Source: Flammeovirga sp. EKP202 | GTDB taxonomy: Bacteria; Bacteroidota; Bacteroidia; Cytophagales; Flammeovirgaceae | Direction: 5' to 3' | DNA: 64,000 bases | NCBI RefSeq assembly: GCF_014534745.1 | Contig: NZ_JACVVP010000031.1 | Location: 26,495-90,494 of the forward strand | In this document: positions 45,645-54,897 of the stretch, one piece after another | Layout: every line of letters starts with the position of its first letter | How positions within the stretch are numbered: position 1 is the stretch's first letter | Program-made: the position numbers and the translations under genes | Notes under the pieces: model-generated | Told to the model about the DNA's origin: nothing | Seen by the model: only the letters and a program-made list of their open reading frames with translations | The model's database searches: none

Positions 45645-45753
45645 TGAAATTTTCTTCTGTATTTTGATTAAAATGAAAAACTATACCTTATTATGCACTA
45701 GAATTAAGAAATATTTCAAATTGTAATACAGAAAGATATAAATTGTTAAACAG

Positions 45754-45790
45754 ATAGTTGAGGTCGCTCAAAACCTCAACTATTTTTTTT
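45754..45790 (+). terminator. Terminator after the tadA/TPR unit
   Basis: Perfect 11-bp stem ATAGTTGAGGT / ACCTCAACTAT with an 8-base loop, followed by eight Ts. Confidence 0.88.
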
Positions 45791-45882
45791 GTCATGTCGT
45801 TAATATATTTAAACATTTGAAAAGCAAGGTTAATTATTCTCTTTTCTTATTAATTTAGATGACACGAAATGAATGATGACGC

Positions 45883-46521
45883 ATGGAATTAATACACGAA
45901 GCAGCTAAACTGGTTAATCTACCTTATACATTTCTATTGATATTATGTCTACTGTACTGGATAAATGTTATGATAGGTGTTTTATCGCCAGATACAATCG
46001 ATTTTGATTTAGATGGAGACGTTGATGTCGATGCAGACATTGACTCAGATATCAGTGATTTAGATTCTGATATTGGAGTTTTTGGGCATGTGGCAGGTTT
46101 CTTATACTTAGGTAAAGTGCCTTTCATGTTAGTCTTATCCTTCTTGTCATTATTGATGTGGGTTTTCTCAGTACTTGGAAACTACTATTTAGGTAATGAT
46201 TCAGTGGGAATGGCATTAGCAATCGCTTTACCGATTATAGCCGTTTCCGTATTTCTTACTCGTTTTTTCGTTTATCCTTTCTCGATTGTATTCAAGAAAA
46301 TGAATGAAGAAGTAGACCGAGAAGTGGTAGGAAAAGTCGCGAAGATATTAATTCCTGCTTCAGGAGAAAAGAAGGGACAAGCTTCTGTATTAATAGGAAA
46401 TGCTGAACAAAAAGTTTATATCAAAACGTTAGAAAAACATACTATTCTAACTAAAGGCGATGAAGCAATTGTTGTAGATTTTGATGAGCATCAAAACTGC
46501 TATGTAGTTGAGCCTGTATAA
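45883..46521 (+). CDS. YqiJ-like membrane protein with OB-fold (NfeD-like) domain
   Basis: A 212-residue inner-membrane protein. A membrane helix at about 15-35 (PYTFLLILCLLYWINVMIGVL) is followed by a strikingly acidic loop at about 37-62 alternating Asp with Leu/Val/Ile/Ala (DFDLDGDVDVDADIDSDISD), then two more helices (about 80-97 and 102-125) and a soluble C-terminal OB-like domain (about 140-212: GKVAKILIPASGEKKGQASV ... TKGDEAIVVDFD). This matches YqiJ, the NfeD-type partner of flotillins; NfeD proteins associate with SPFH proteins in membrane microdomains. It lies 143 bases upstream of the flotillin gene and heads the cassette. Confidence 0.82.
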   Translation: MELIHEAAKLVNLPYTFLLILCLLYWINVMIGVLSPDTIDFDLDGDVDVDADIDSDISDLDSDIGVFGHVAGFLYLGKVPFMLVLSFLSLLMWVFSVLGNYYLGNDSVGMALAIALPIIAVSVFLTRFFVYPFSIVFKKMNEEVDREVVGKVAKILIPASGEKKGQASVLIGNAEQKVYIKTLEKHTILTKGDEAIVVDFDEHQNCYVVEPV

Positions 46522-46664
46522 AGCAACTAGAGCTTAAGCATCTATTGTATTTTAATGAATGAACTGTTACTGTTGAAAGAGTAGAGTGAACAAACCAATT
46601 AACTCTCTAACTATTCACTGTAAGTATATATAATAATTTATCATTTAATTTTAACGAATCTATC

Positions 46665-48800
46665 ATGTTAGAATCACAAGCCGTAATAGCATTTGCATCG
46701 TTTCTTGGTGTATTTGTATTGGGTGTCATTGGGTATTTTGTAAGCTTTTATAAAAAAGTACCTCAAGGTAAAGCACTAGTAAGAACTGGTGTAAGAGGAC
46801 TAAAAGTAATTACAGAAGGTGGACCTGTTATACCTGTACTTCATAGAGCGGAGATGATGGATATCTCTTTAAAGAGTATTGAAATCAGTAGGGAAGGTAA
46901 GCAAGGATTAATCTGTCGTGACAATCTTAGAGCAGATATTAGAGTAGTATTTTTTATTAGAGTAAACAATAACACTAACGATATTGGTACGGTAGCACAA
47001 ACTGTAGGATGTGAGAGAGCATCTGATACTGAACTCCTTACCTCATTATTTGAAGCAAAATTTTCTGAAGCCCTAAAAACTATTGGTAAACGATTTGATT
47101 TTATTGAACTGTACAATTCTAGAGAAAAAGTAAAACAAGAAGTAATTGACATTATCGGAACAGATCTAAATGGATATGTACTGGATGATTGTGCTATTGA
47201 TTATTTGGAACAAACAAATGTTGAGCACATGGATCCTGATAATATCTTGGATGCTGAAGGTATCAAAAAGATTATTGACTTGACTGCAAAACAAAAAATT
47301 CAAGCGAACTTGATCAAAAACGAAGAAGAGAAAAAGATCAAGAAGCAGGATGTAGAAAAAGAAGAAGCTGTATTAGTTTTAGAAAAGCAAAGAGTAGAGG
47401 CTGAAGAACGTCAAAAGAGAGAAATTGATACGATCAAAGCCAAAGAAGAAGCTACAACTGAGACAATTGTTCAAGAAGAACGCTTGAAAGCAGAGAAAAT
47501 CAAATTACAAGTAGATGAAGAACTTGAAATCCAGGAAAAGAACAAAGAGCGTGAAATCTTAGTTGCTCAAAAGAACATTGAGAAAACGGAAGCTTTAGAA
47601 AACGAGCGAATTGAAAAAGAAAGACAATTAGCGGAGACTGAAAAGCAGAAAGTTGTGGAATTGGCTCAAATTGCTAAAGACAAAACATTAGAAGAGCAGA
47701 AACGTGACATCCAAGATGTAATCAAAGAAAGAGTAGCGGTTGAAAAAGCCGTTGTAGAAGAGCAAGAGAGAATTAAGGATACAGAAGCATTTGCTGAAGC
47801 ACAACGTCAGAAAAAAGTAGCAATTACGTTGGCAGAGCAAAAAGCGGAAGAAAACTTAATGATGGAGTTAAAAGCAGCGGAAGCACAGAAAGAAGCAGCT
47901 AAATTACATGCTGAACAACAGAAAATTGAAGCAGCAGCTGATTTCGAAACTTCAAACCAAAAAGCAGCGGCTATTAAAACATTAGCTGACGCGAAGGTGA
48001 AAGAACAAGCCACTGCTGGTTTTGCGGAAGCACAAGTAAATGAAGCAAGAGCAATTGCCAGAGAGAAAGAAGCAGAGGCAGAAGCAGCATTCATCGAGAG
48101 CACTTCAGAAGCACAAGCGAAAGCGAATGTGAAATTGGGTGAAGCAGAGGCAGAAATCTTAAGAAAGAAAATGATTGCTGAGGCTGAAGGTATGGAGAAG
48201 AAGTCGAAAGCAATCGAATTAGAAGGTTTAGCGGAAGCGAAGGTATTACAAGAAAAGTCATTAGTAGAAGCACAACGTATCGAGGCAGAAGCGAAAGCTA
48301 CCGCTCATATGGATGAGGCGATCAAAGATCTTGAAAGATTCAAATTGAAATTAAATCAAGAGAAAGAATTAGCCTTAGCGAAATTCCAAATGCAACAAGA
48401 ATTGACGAAAGCACAAGCTCAAGTAATGGCGGAAGCAGTGAAAAGCAGTGACATCAAAATCATAGGTGGAGAAAGTCAAGTTTATGATAAAATCATCAAG
48501 TCAATCAGCATGGGTGAAACCGTGGAGTCGTTCTTTGAAACTAGTAGCGTAGCCACTGAAGTAAAAGACAACTTATTGGATTCATCTGATGGAAATAACA
48601 TCATTGGTAAGATCAGAGGTTATATTGATCAATTTGGTGTAACAACTGAAGATATCAAAAACCTTAGTGTTGCAGGTTTATTGAATAAGATGAAAAACAT
48701 GACAAGCGATGATCTTCAGAAAACATGGATCGATAGTGCATTAGCAACAGCTGAGAAAACAGGCATTGCTGGGGCAGCTGCATCTACATTTATCAAATAA
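46665..48800 (+). CDS. Flotillin-family (YqiK-like) SPFH protein
   Basis: A 711-residue membrane scaffold protein. An N-terminal membrane helix (IAFASFLGVFVLGVIGYFVSF, about 8-28) is followed by the SPFH domain (about 30-210: VPQGKALVRTGVRGLKVITEGG, then RADIRVVFFIRVN) and a very long Glu/Ala/Lys-rich coiled coil (about 215-600) with EA-rich repeats such as AEAEAAFIESTSEAQAKANV. The C-terminal 100 residues (SQVYDKIIKSISMGETVESFF ... GIAGAAASTFIK) form a compact tail. Flotillins oligomerise into membrane domains that organise other proteins. Its neighbours are YqiJ and the giant AAA+ ATPase, all on one strand. Confidence 0.9.
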   Translation: MLESQAVIAFASFLGVFVLGVIGYFVSFYKKVPQGKALVRTGVRGLKVITEGGPVIPVLHRAEMMDISLKSIEISREGKQGLICRDNLRADIRVVFFIRVNNNTNDIGTVAQTVGCERASDTELLTSLFEAKFSEALKTIGKRFDFIELYNSREKVKQEVIDIIGTDLNGYVLDDCAIDYLEQTNVEHMDPDNILDAEGIKKIIDLTAKQKIQANLIKNEEEKKIKKQDVEKEEAVLVLEKQRVEAEERQKREIDTIKAKEEATTETIVQEERLKAEKIKLQVDEELEIQEKNKEREILVAQKNIEKTEALENERIEKERQLAETEKQKVVELAQIAKDKTLEEQKRDIQDVIKERVAVEKAVVEEQERIKDTEAFAEAQRQKKVAITLAEQKAEENLMMELKAAEAQKEAAKLHAEQQKIEAAADFETSNQKAAAIKTLADAKVKEQATAGFAEAQVNEARAIAREKEAEAEAAFIESTSEAQAKANVKLGEAEAEILRKKMIAEAEGMEKKSKAIELEGLAEAKVLQEKSLVEAQRIEAEAKATAHMDEAIKDLERFKLKLNQEKELALAKFQMQQELTKAQAQVMAEAVKSSDIKIIGGESQVYDKIIKSISMGETVESFFETSSVATEVKDNLLDSSDGNNIIGKIRGYIDQFGVTTEDIKNLSVAGLLNKMKNMTSDDLQKTWIDSALATAEKTGIAGAAASTFIK

Positions 48801-48816
48801 TTTTGTCGGAGAAATT

Positions 48817-48843
48817 AAGGTTGAAGTTTAAGACTTCAACCTT
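48817..48843 (+). terminator. Hairpin after the flotillin gene, possible attenuator
   Basis: Perfect 11-bp stem AAGGTTGAAGT / ACTTCAACCTT with a 5-base loop, 17 bases after the stop. No T-run follows, so it may act as a 3'-end stabiliser or partial terminator instead of a full one. Confidence 0.5.
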
Positions 48844-48896
48844 ACCCTCTAATTTATAAGTCATATCAACTTTTAGTTAGGTGTGTAAAAACTTCT

Positions 48897-49083
48897 TTCT
48901 TAACAACGACCTTGAAGATAAAGGCGTTAAGAATTTAATGAATAGAGCCGTTAAAAATGATTTACTGTTTGAGCGAAAGCGAGTTTAAATCATTTAGGCG
49001 ATTGAAATTAAATTTAGCTTTTAGATTCTCAGTCTTGAATTTTTTGCTTCGTTTTTGTTTCAAGACAAAAATGAAGAAGAAAG
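48897..49083. repeat. Composite structured repeat between flotillin and ATPase genes, including dispersed repeat copy 2
   Basis: Three inverted repeats lie in series. The first is TTCTTAAC (48897-48904) with GTTAAGAA (48926-48933). The second is AAATGATTTA (48955-48964) with TAAATCATTT (48986-48995), enclosing GAGCGAAAGCGAG. The third is CTTCGTTTTTGT with ACAAAAATGAAG (49047-49076) around TTCAAG. The last belongs to a 50-base element (49034-49083) that matches 6639-6687 in inverted orientation. I recall GTTTGAGCGAAAGCGAGTTT-like plus CTTCATTTTTGTCTTG-like elements as frequent intergenic repeats in Bacteroidota; not checked. It fills most of the 345-base gap before the ATPase gene. Confidence 0.55.
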
Positions 49084-49145
49084 CATCTTGAAAGTAGTTC
49101 TTTAAAGTATCACGCTAACGAAAAATTGATTAACAAATCACACTT

Positions 49146-52100
49146 ATGTTAGAAAACGGAACTTATGAGCTTCTCCAACAACGATTACAAAACAGTGGTA
49201 AGGAACTTCACAAGTCTTTAGATCAACTTAATTCATTACGAAAAGAAATCTTCGGTTCCATAGAAATTGGACTGATTGCATCTGAGCGATTAATGACAGA
49301 AAACAACTGTATCGCCAGAGACATGATACCCATCGGAGAAACGTTTCTTTTCGGTTATAATGTGCAGTTGGGATTAAGACAAGAGATGGTATTGTCTGAT
49401 GTATTTGGAATATACACCTATGACAATGATTCCCATACTTTCAAAAATGAATCCTTATCCTTAATAGAAGATAAGCAGTTTATAAAAGACTTTAACGAAC
49501 TATATCAATACCAAAAAGATACAAAGTTCACACAGTTTTTTAAAGCTGGCAAAAACTTGTACATGCTCTTCCAATTGAGCGATAGAGTTGGAGACATCAA
49601 AGCCTTCAAATGGGAAATCTCAGGAAGTGCTTTGAAGTATGTTGATGCAAGAAGTGACCATGAAGTGGTCTTTCCTCCTCAGCATGATTTTGAATGGAAG
49701 AGAACAACAAGAAATGATTTTAGAGAAGGAGAACATCCACATGTTTCAATCCTCGATAGAGTATTTGTAGAAACAGTAGGAGGTGACCTTACCATAAAAA
49801 TAGAAGATAATACTCTTGATGGTGAAGGAATATTAGCAGAAGAAGTTGAGGAGAAAGAGCAAAGACTGGAGGATGGAGAAATTCATTATGCAGATCTCGG
49901 AAACCTTATTCTTCTGAAGATTTTACCTTACAGAGAAAAGGAGTGGAGATATTTTGTTTACAACGATAAATTAAAAACAGCAATCAGAGTCAATGCGATT
50001 TCTAATGCCTGTATTTTATTACCAGAAGAACAAGGTATCGTATTTTCCAACGGATATTACCTTCAAAATGGAGAGTATAAACTATTCGAACAAGAAGAAC
50101 ACGATTGGGTCTTCAAAAAGAAGATAGTAGCTCCAAATGGTGAAGATTATCTATTTATCTTCTATCAAAGAGATACCGGAGAGTATATTTTACTTTCTTA
50201 CAATGTCATTGAACAATCCGTTCAGCCACCTTTAAAATGTAATGGTTACTCTGTTTTCCCTAATGGAGAACTAGTTTATTTTAAGGCGGATGAAGAACCA
50301 AGGAAAGTACACAATCTTCAGATTTTACAGTCTCCTTTTGTTGATGCAGATTTAGTAGAACCTACTTCTGAAAATGATCACTATCTAGTCAATCTAGGGA
50401 ATAAGGAAGTTGTAAAAGCCATGGCACAGTTGAATGGAATCAATGTGTTGTGCCAGAAGTCGGATAACTATATGGGACTTTACTCAGATATTTTGCAAGA
50501 AGCATCTGTAGTCACCGATATGTATCCATGGTTAGGACGTGAAGATGTTGGTAATCTTTTGGCTCCCGTTGAGGAAATCAAAGATACCGCTACTGCAGCG
50601 ATTGAAGAATATGAAAAAGTAAGTCGTCAACGTAAAAACGCAGAAGACCAACAAAAAGCTTTTGATGAAGAATGTCTGAAGATTACACGTCAAATTGATC
50701 GTGGAATTTATAAGGACATACGAGATTATGTTCAAGGTTTAGCTTCACTAAGAGCCTTAAGAGGTAAAGCCGTTACATTAAAAGAAGTTCGATACATTCA
50801 GATTCCTCCTATCGATGAAAAAGAGGAAAAGCTGAAAGAACATTCTTTAAAGTTAGGAGAAAGATGTATTCAATTCCTTTTAGGAGAGAATGCTCTGACA
50901 GGTTTTACAACAAAGATTGATGAACTTCGAAATCAGTTGCCTGAATGGGAAAAAACAATTGATGTTGAAGAAGCTATTGAAGAACTGACAGACTTAGGGA
51001 AAGAATTAGAATTATTAATTGAAACCGTCTCTAACCTTAAAATTAAGGATGCCACGCAAACGGCAGAGATCATCAATAATATCTCTCAATTGTTCTCATC
51101 TCTTAATAATGTTCAAGCACAGGCAAGAGAAAAGAAAAATCAGTTAGGGAAGCAAGAAGCAGAGGCAGAGTTTACGGCACAGTACCGTTTATTAGAACAA
51201 TCTGTTTCTAGTTTCTTGGATATTTCAACCACTCCAGAAGAATGCGATGAATACCTCAGTAAGCTATCGGCTCAGATAGAAGAATTGGAAGGGAAGTTCG
51301 CAGACTTTGATGATTTTGCCGAACAGCTTGAAAAGAAGAGAGAGGAAGTTGCGACAGTCTTCGAAACGAAGAAAATTCAATTAGAAGAAGTTCGAAATAA
51401 GAGAGTATTACGTTTACGTAACTCTGCTGATCGAATGATCCAATCCATTTTAGCGAAAGCGAAAAAGATGGAAAAAGAGGATCAACTGATCGCTTATTTC
51501 TCTACAGATCTTTTAATCGAAAAATTAAGAGAGACGGCACAAAGTCTGATTGATTTTGGTGAAACGTCAAAAGGTGAAGAGGTACTTGGATCTTTAAAGA
51601 AAGCCCAAAAAGAAGCGATTCGCCAATTGAGAGACCGTAATGAATTAAATGTTGACGGTCCAGGTTTTATCCGTTTTGGAAAGCACTCTTTTGCGGTAGC
51701 ACAACAAGAATTAGGAGCAACGATTATTGAGAGAAAAGGCAACTTATTCTATCACTTGACAGGAACAGATTTCTTCGAGCAAGTACAAGATGAAAGTCTT
51801 TTAAGTACAAGAGAAGTATGGACAATGTCATTGCCTTCTGAATCTTCAGAAGTTTATAGAGGTGAATATTTAGCCTATCAATTTTTAGCCAATAAAAATG
51901 CGACAACAATAGTCGATCAAGAGGAAGAAGCTTTATTGAAGGAAATCCAGCAATACATGGGTGCTTCATTAAACGACGGTTACTTGAAAGGTGTACATGA
52001 TTTGGATGCCATGAAAGTAATCAAAGTGTATGCTTTAATGAATACTTCTCTCAAGACTTTATGTTATGATTCGGTCACTAGAGCATTAGCACAAATTGTC

Positions 52101-54005
52101 TGGTTAAAAGAAATTCCAAAGAAAGAAAAAGAAGTCATTCAGGAGTGGGCAAACGGCTTCTCACTTTTCTCTTCTTTATTTGAGGAAAAAGCCGATCCAT
52201 CTTCTATTCTAAAATACATCACACCACATGTGGAAGTTGTATTGAAAAAGCTGAATTTGGAATTAGAAACAGCAATTGAGGAGGTTGGTTACTGTTTGAT
52301 GGACTTACTCACTTATGGTTATTTTGAAATCAGTGAGAAGGCCAACTTCTTGGCAGAGGAATTTAAACGATTACTTTTAGCTCAAAATGTAAAAGAATCA
52401 TTCGATCAACATATTAGTAAACTTTCTGGGCAATGGGAAAAACTGTTGACGTTTATGGAAATTGGATGGTCAACTTTATTCAAGTCCAATTCATTTACAG
52501 AAAACGAGGCAGATTATACCCCTTACACCTTAGAAGCGAGTTTACTTTTATTGGAGACTTTCAAAGCAGATCGAGCACTTTCAAAAGTAGAATACAAACA
52601 AGAATTAGAAGGTTTATTAGGAGACCATAGTTTAATCAATGAAGGGAAATACAAATTCAACTTCTATGATTTCACTGCTCGCTTAAAGAAACATATCCAT
52701 AATAGCTTACCATTGTTTGAGCAATATACTAATCAGAAGAGAGAGGTATTAGATGACTTTAAGAAAGAAGTGAAACTATCTTCTTTTGAACCCAAAGTCT
52801 TATCTTCTTTTGTGAGAAATAGATTGATCAACGATGTCTATCTTCCATTGATTGGAGAAAACTTATCAAAACAGATTGGAGCGGCAGGATCTAAAAAGAG
52901 AACTGACCTAATGGGACTTCTCTTATTGATTTCGCCTCCTGGTTATGGTAAAACTACTTTGATGGAATATGTAGCGAATCGTCTAGGATTAATTTTCATG
53001 AAGATCAATGGACCTTCGATTGGACATCAAGTATTGTCATTAGACCCTGAAGAAGCACCAAATGCAACGGCAAGAGAGGAATTGGAAAAGTTGGGATTAG
53101 CCCTTGAAATGGGAAATAACATCATGCTTTATCTTGACGATATTCAGCACTGTAACCCTGAGTTCCTGCAGAAGTTTATCTCACTTTGTGATGGTCAGAG
53201 AAAGATCGAAGGTGTTTACAAAGGCAATACGAAGACGTATGATCTGAGAGGGAAAAGGTTCTGTGTGATTATGGCAGGGAACCCTTATACTGAATCAGGC
53301 GATAAATTCCAGATTCCTGATATGTTAGCCAACAGGGCAGATACGTATAATTTGGGTGAAGTGATCGGTAGTACTCAAACGGCATTTGAATTGAGTTATA
53401 TCGAAAACTGCCTGACTTCAAATCAATTTATCTCTCAATGGACGAACTACCCTAAGAAGGATTTATATACTTTGATCAGTGGAATTAAGAATGATGACCT
53501 TCAAAACCTAGAGTTGGAGGTGAGTATTTCAACAGATGAAAAAGAAGAAAGTATCAAAATCTTCAGACAGCTGTTGTATGTACAAAGTGTCATTCTGAAG
53601 GTCAATCAAGCTTACGTTGCTTCAGCAGCACAAGATGATGATTATAGAGTAGAACCACCTTTCAAACTTCAAGGGTCTTATCGTAATATGAATAAACTAG
53701 CTGAAAAACTTTCTCCATTAATGAATGAGAAAGAGCTTCAAGAGTTAGTCGTTTCACATTATGAAAATGAATCTCAAACACTGACAAGTGCAGCGGAGGA
53801 GAACCTATTGAAGTTTAAAGAATTGATTGATATTCTTACTGAATCGGATCTAGAGCGTTGGAATGAGATCAAACAGACTTTCAGACAAAAAAACAGTTTG
53901 AAGGTATTGGGAGATCAAAGTGCAGAAAAGACATTAGATCATCTTTCAGATATTACTTCCGCAATCAAAGAATTAAAGAAGGAAGTGATTTACATTGTGA
54001 AATAG
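49146..54005 (+). CDS. Giant AAA+ ATPase (DUF3686 / 'DNA repair ATPase' type) linked to flotillin
   Basis: A 1,619-residue cytoplasmic protein. The N-terminal half has a beta-rich region (about 40-430) resembling DUF3686 proteins, then long coiled coils (about 480-820) and a helical region. The C-terminal AAA+ module (about 1,230-1,420) has Walker A SPPGYGKTT near residue 1265, Walker B LYLDDIQ near 1328, sensor-1 AGNPYT near 1378 and an Arg-finger-like LANRADTYN near 1398, which is MoxR-like. Databases label relatives 'DNA repair ATPase', as I remember, but no DNA-repair function is evident from motifs. It follows the YqiJ and flotillin genes, suggesting an ATPase that remodels proteins at flotillin domains. 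Confidence 0.82.
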   Translation: MLENGTYELLQQRLQNSGKELHKSLDQLNSLRKEIFGSIEIGLIASERLMTENNCIARDMIPIGETFLFGYNVQLGLRQEMVLSDVFGIYTYDNDSHTFKNESLSLIEDKQFIKDFNELYQYQKDTKFTQFFKAGKNLYMLFQLSDRVGDIKAFKWEISGSALKYVDARSDHEVVFPPQHDFEWKRTTRNDFREGEHPHVSILDRVFVETVGGDLTIKIEDNTLDGEGILAEEVEEKEQRLEDGEIHYADLGNLILLKILPYREKEWRYFVYNDKLKTAIRVNAISNACILLPEEQGIVFSNGYYLQNGEYKLFEQEEHDWVFKKKIVAPNGEDYLFIFYQRDTGEYILLSYNVIEQSVQPPLKCNGYSVFPNGELVYFKADEEPRKVHNLQILQSPFVDADLVEPTSENDHYLVNLGNKEVVKAMAQLNGINVLCQKSDNYMGLYSDILQEASVVTDMYPWLGREDVGNLLAPVEEIKDTATAAIEEYEKVSRQRKNAEDQQKAFDEECLKITRQIDRGIYKDIRDYVQGLASLRALRGKAVTLKEVRYIQIPPIDEKEEKLKEHSLKLGERCIQFLLGENALTGFTTKIDELRNQLPEWEKTIDVEEAIEELTDLGKELELLIETVSNLKIKDATQTAEIINNISQLFSSLNNVQAQAREKKNQLGKQEAEAEFTAQYRLLEQSVSSFLDISTTPEECDEYLSKLSAQIEELEGKFADFDDFAEQLEKKREEVATVFETKKIQLEEVRNKRVLRLRNSADRMIQSILAKAKKMEKEDQLIAYFSTDLLIEKLRETAQSLIDFGETSKGEEVLGSLKKAQKEAIRQLRDRNELNVDGPGFIRFGKHSFAVAQQELGATIIERKGNLFYHLTGTDFFEQVQDESLLSTREVWTMSLPSESSEVYRGEYLAYQFLANKNATTIVDQEEEALLKEIQQYMGASLNDGYLKGVHDLDAMKVIKVYALMNTSLKTLCYDSVTRALAQIVWLKEIPKKEKEVIQEWANGFSLFSSLFEEKADPSSILKYITPHVEVVLKKLNLELETAIEEVGYCLMDLLTYGYFEISEKANFLAEEFKRLLLAQNVKESFDQHISKLSGQWEKLLTFMEIGWSTLFKSNSFTENEADYTPYTLEASLLLLETFKADRALSKVEYKQELEGLLGDHSLINEGKYKFNFYDFTARLKKHIHNSLPLFEQYTNQKREVLDDFKKEVKLSSFEPKVLSSFVRNRLINDVYLPLIGENLSKQIGAAGSKKRTDLMGLLLLISPPGYGKTTLMEYVANRLGLIFMKINGPSIGHQVLSLDPEEAPNATAREELEKLGLALEMGNNIMLYLDDIQHCNPEFLQKFISLCDGQRKIEGVYKGNTKTYDLRGKRFCVIMAGNPYTESGDKFQIPDMLANRADTYNLGEVIGSTQTAFELSYIENCLTSNQFISQWTNYPKKDLYTLISGIKNDDLQNLELEVSISTDEKEESIKIFRQLLYVQSVILKVNQAYVASAAQDDDYRVEPPFKLQGSYRNMNKLAEKLSPLMNEKELQELVVSHYENESQTLTSAAEENLLKFKELIDILTESDLERWNEIKQTFRQKNSLKVLGDQSAEKTLDHLSDITSAIKELKKEVIYIVK

Positions 54006-54017
54006 TTTCAAGAAGAA

Positions 54018-54051
54018 AAGAGTGTTACAAGTTTGTATCACTCTTTTTTTT
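54018..54051 (+). terminator. Terminator after the ATPase gene
   Basis: AAGAGTGTTACAA / TTGTATCACTCTT, 13-bp stem with one mismatch and a 2-base loop as drawn (the innermost pairs must open), followed by a T-run; it closes the YqiJ-flotillin-ATPase cassette. Confidence 0.82.
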
Positions 54052-54107
54052 CATTTTCTTGCACAAAAATAGAACACACATTAAGACTTAAGATTTTTTA
54101 TTGATAC

Positions 54108-54839
54108 ATGAATTATTTACTACTAAATGTATACTTACCAATCAAGCAGTTTTTTGCAGGTTTTATCTTCGATTTTATTCAAAAGGAATTCAGAACAAAC
54201 GGAAACGTTTACACGATTCCCAAAGAATTAACGAGTCGTTTCTTTAGAGGAGCCTTTACTTTGGGGTGGTATGAAAAACAAGAAAGAGAGTTTATTCCAA
54301 AGTATTTAGATAAAAATGCTTCTGTATTGGAATTAGGAGGATGTATTGGTGTAGTTTCTTGTGTGATTAATGGTGTGTTGAATGAAAGGAATAAGCACGT
54401 TACTGTAGAAGCTAATCCATTTTTGATTCAGCATCTTGAACATAATAAAGAAAGAAATCATTGTGGTTTTCATGTTGAGAACAGAATTGTAGCAAAAGCC
54501 AAGACTGTTACTTTTAATATTCAAAAATCCATAGTTCAAGGAAGTGCAAATATAGAAAGTGCTCAAAAAGTAGAGGTCGAAGGGATTACTCCGGAAGAGT
54601 TAGAAAAGAAATACAATCTAAAGTTTGATACATTGATCATGGATATTGAAGGAGGAGAATTACAGTTCTTTCGAGACTTTCAACCTTTCTTGAAAACGCT
54701 CAAAAGTATTTATTTTGAAATTCACCCTTTTGAAAATATCCTTACTTTAGAAGAAGCGGAAGAATGTGAATCCATTTTAAAAGCACTAGGCTTTCAGAAG
54801 AAATTAGATGAAGATTACTTTCAGATTTGGGAAAAATAA
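54108..54839 (+). CDS. FkbM family SAM-dependent methyltransferase
   Basis: A 243-residue protein of the FkbM methyltransferase family, members of which methylate sugars or other small molecules. Motif I is VLELGGCIGVVSCVINGVL (about 83-101), followed by VTVEANPFLIQHLEHNKERN (about 108-127) and the family's DTLIMDIEGGELQFF block (about 173-187). The first 25 residues are hydrophobic, possibly a membrane-associated helix. No glycan-synthesis genes adjoin, so its substrate is unknown. It is monocistronic between terminators. Confidence 0.85.
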   Translation: MNYLLLNVYLPIKQFFAGFIFDFIQKEFRTNGNVYTIPKELTSRFFRGAFTLGWYEKQEREFIPKYLDKNASVLELGGCIGVVSCVINGVLNERNKHVTVEANPFLIQHLEHNKERNHCGFHVENRIVAKAKTVTFNIQKSIVQGSANIESAQKVEVEGITPEELEKKYNLKFDTLIMDIEGGELQFFRDFQPFLKTLKSIYFEIHPFENILTLEEAEECESILKALGFQKKLDEDYFQIWEK

Positions 54840-54840
54840 A

Positions 54841-54880
54841 AAATGCCTGCTCTTTTTTCATAAAGGAGCAGGCATTTTTT
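54841..54880. terminator. Bidirectional terminator between fkbM-type and DUF1573 genes
   Basis: Perfect 12-bp stem AAATGCCTGCTC / GAGCAGGCATTT with a 13-base loop, A-rich on the left and T-rich on the right, between converging genes ending at 54839 and 54898. Confidence 0.9.
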
Positions 54881-54897
54881 TCTGTGAAAATTCAGAA

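Noticed and set aside
47350..48450. Repetitive Glu/Ala/Lys codons in the flotillin gene as a DNA repeat
   Set aside because: The similarity is at amino-acid composition level of a coiled coil; no regular DNA period was visible.
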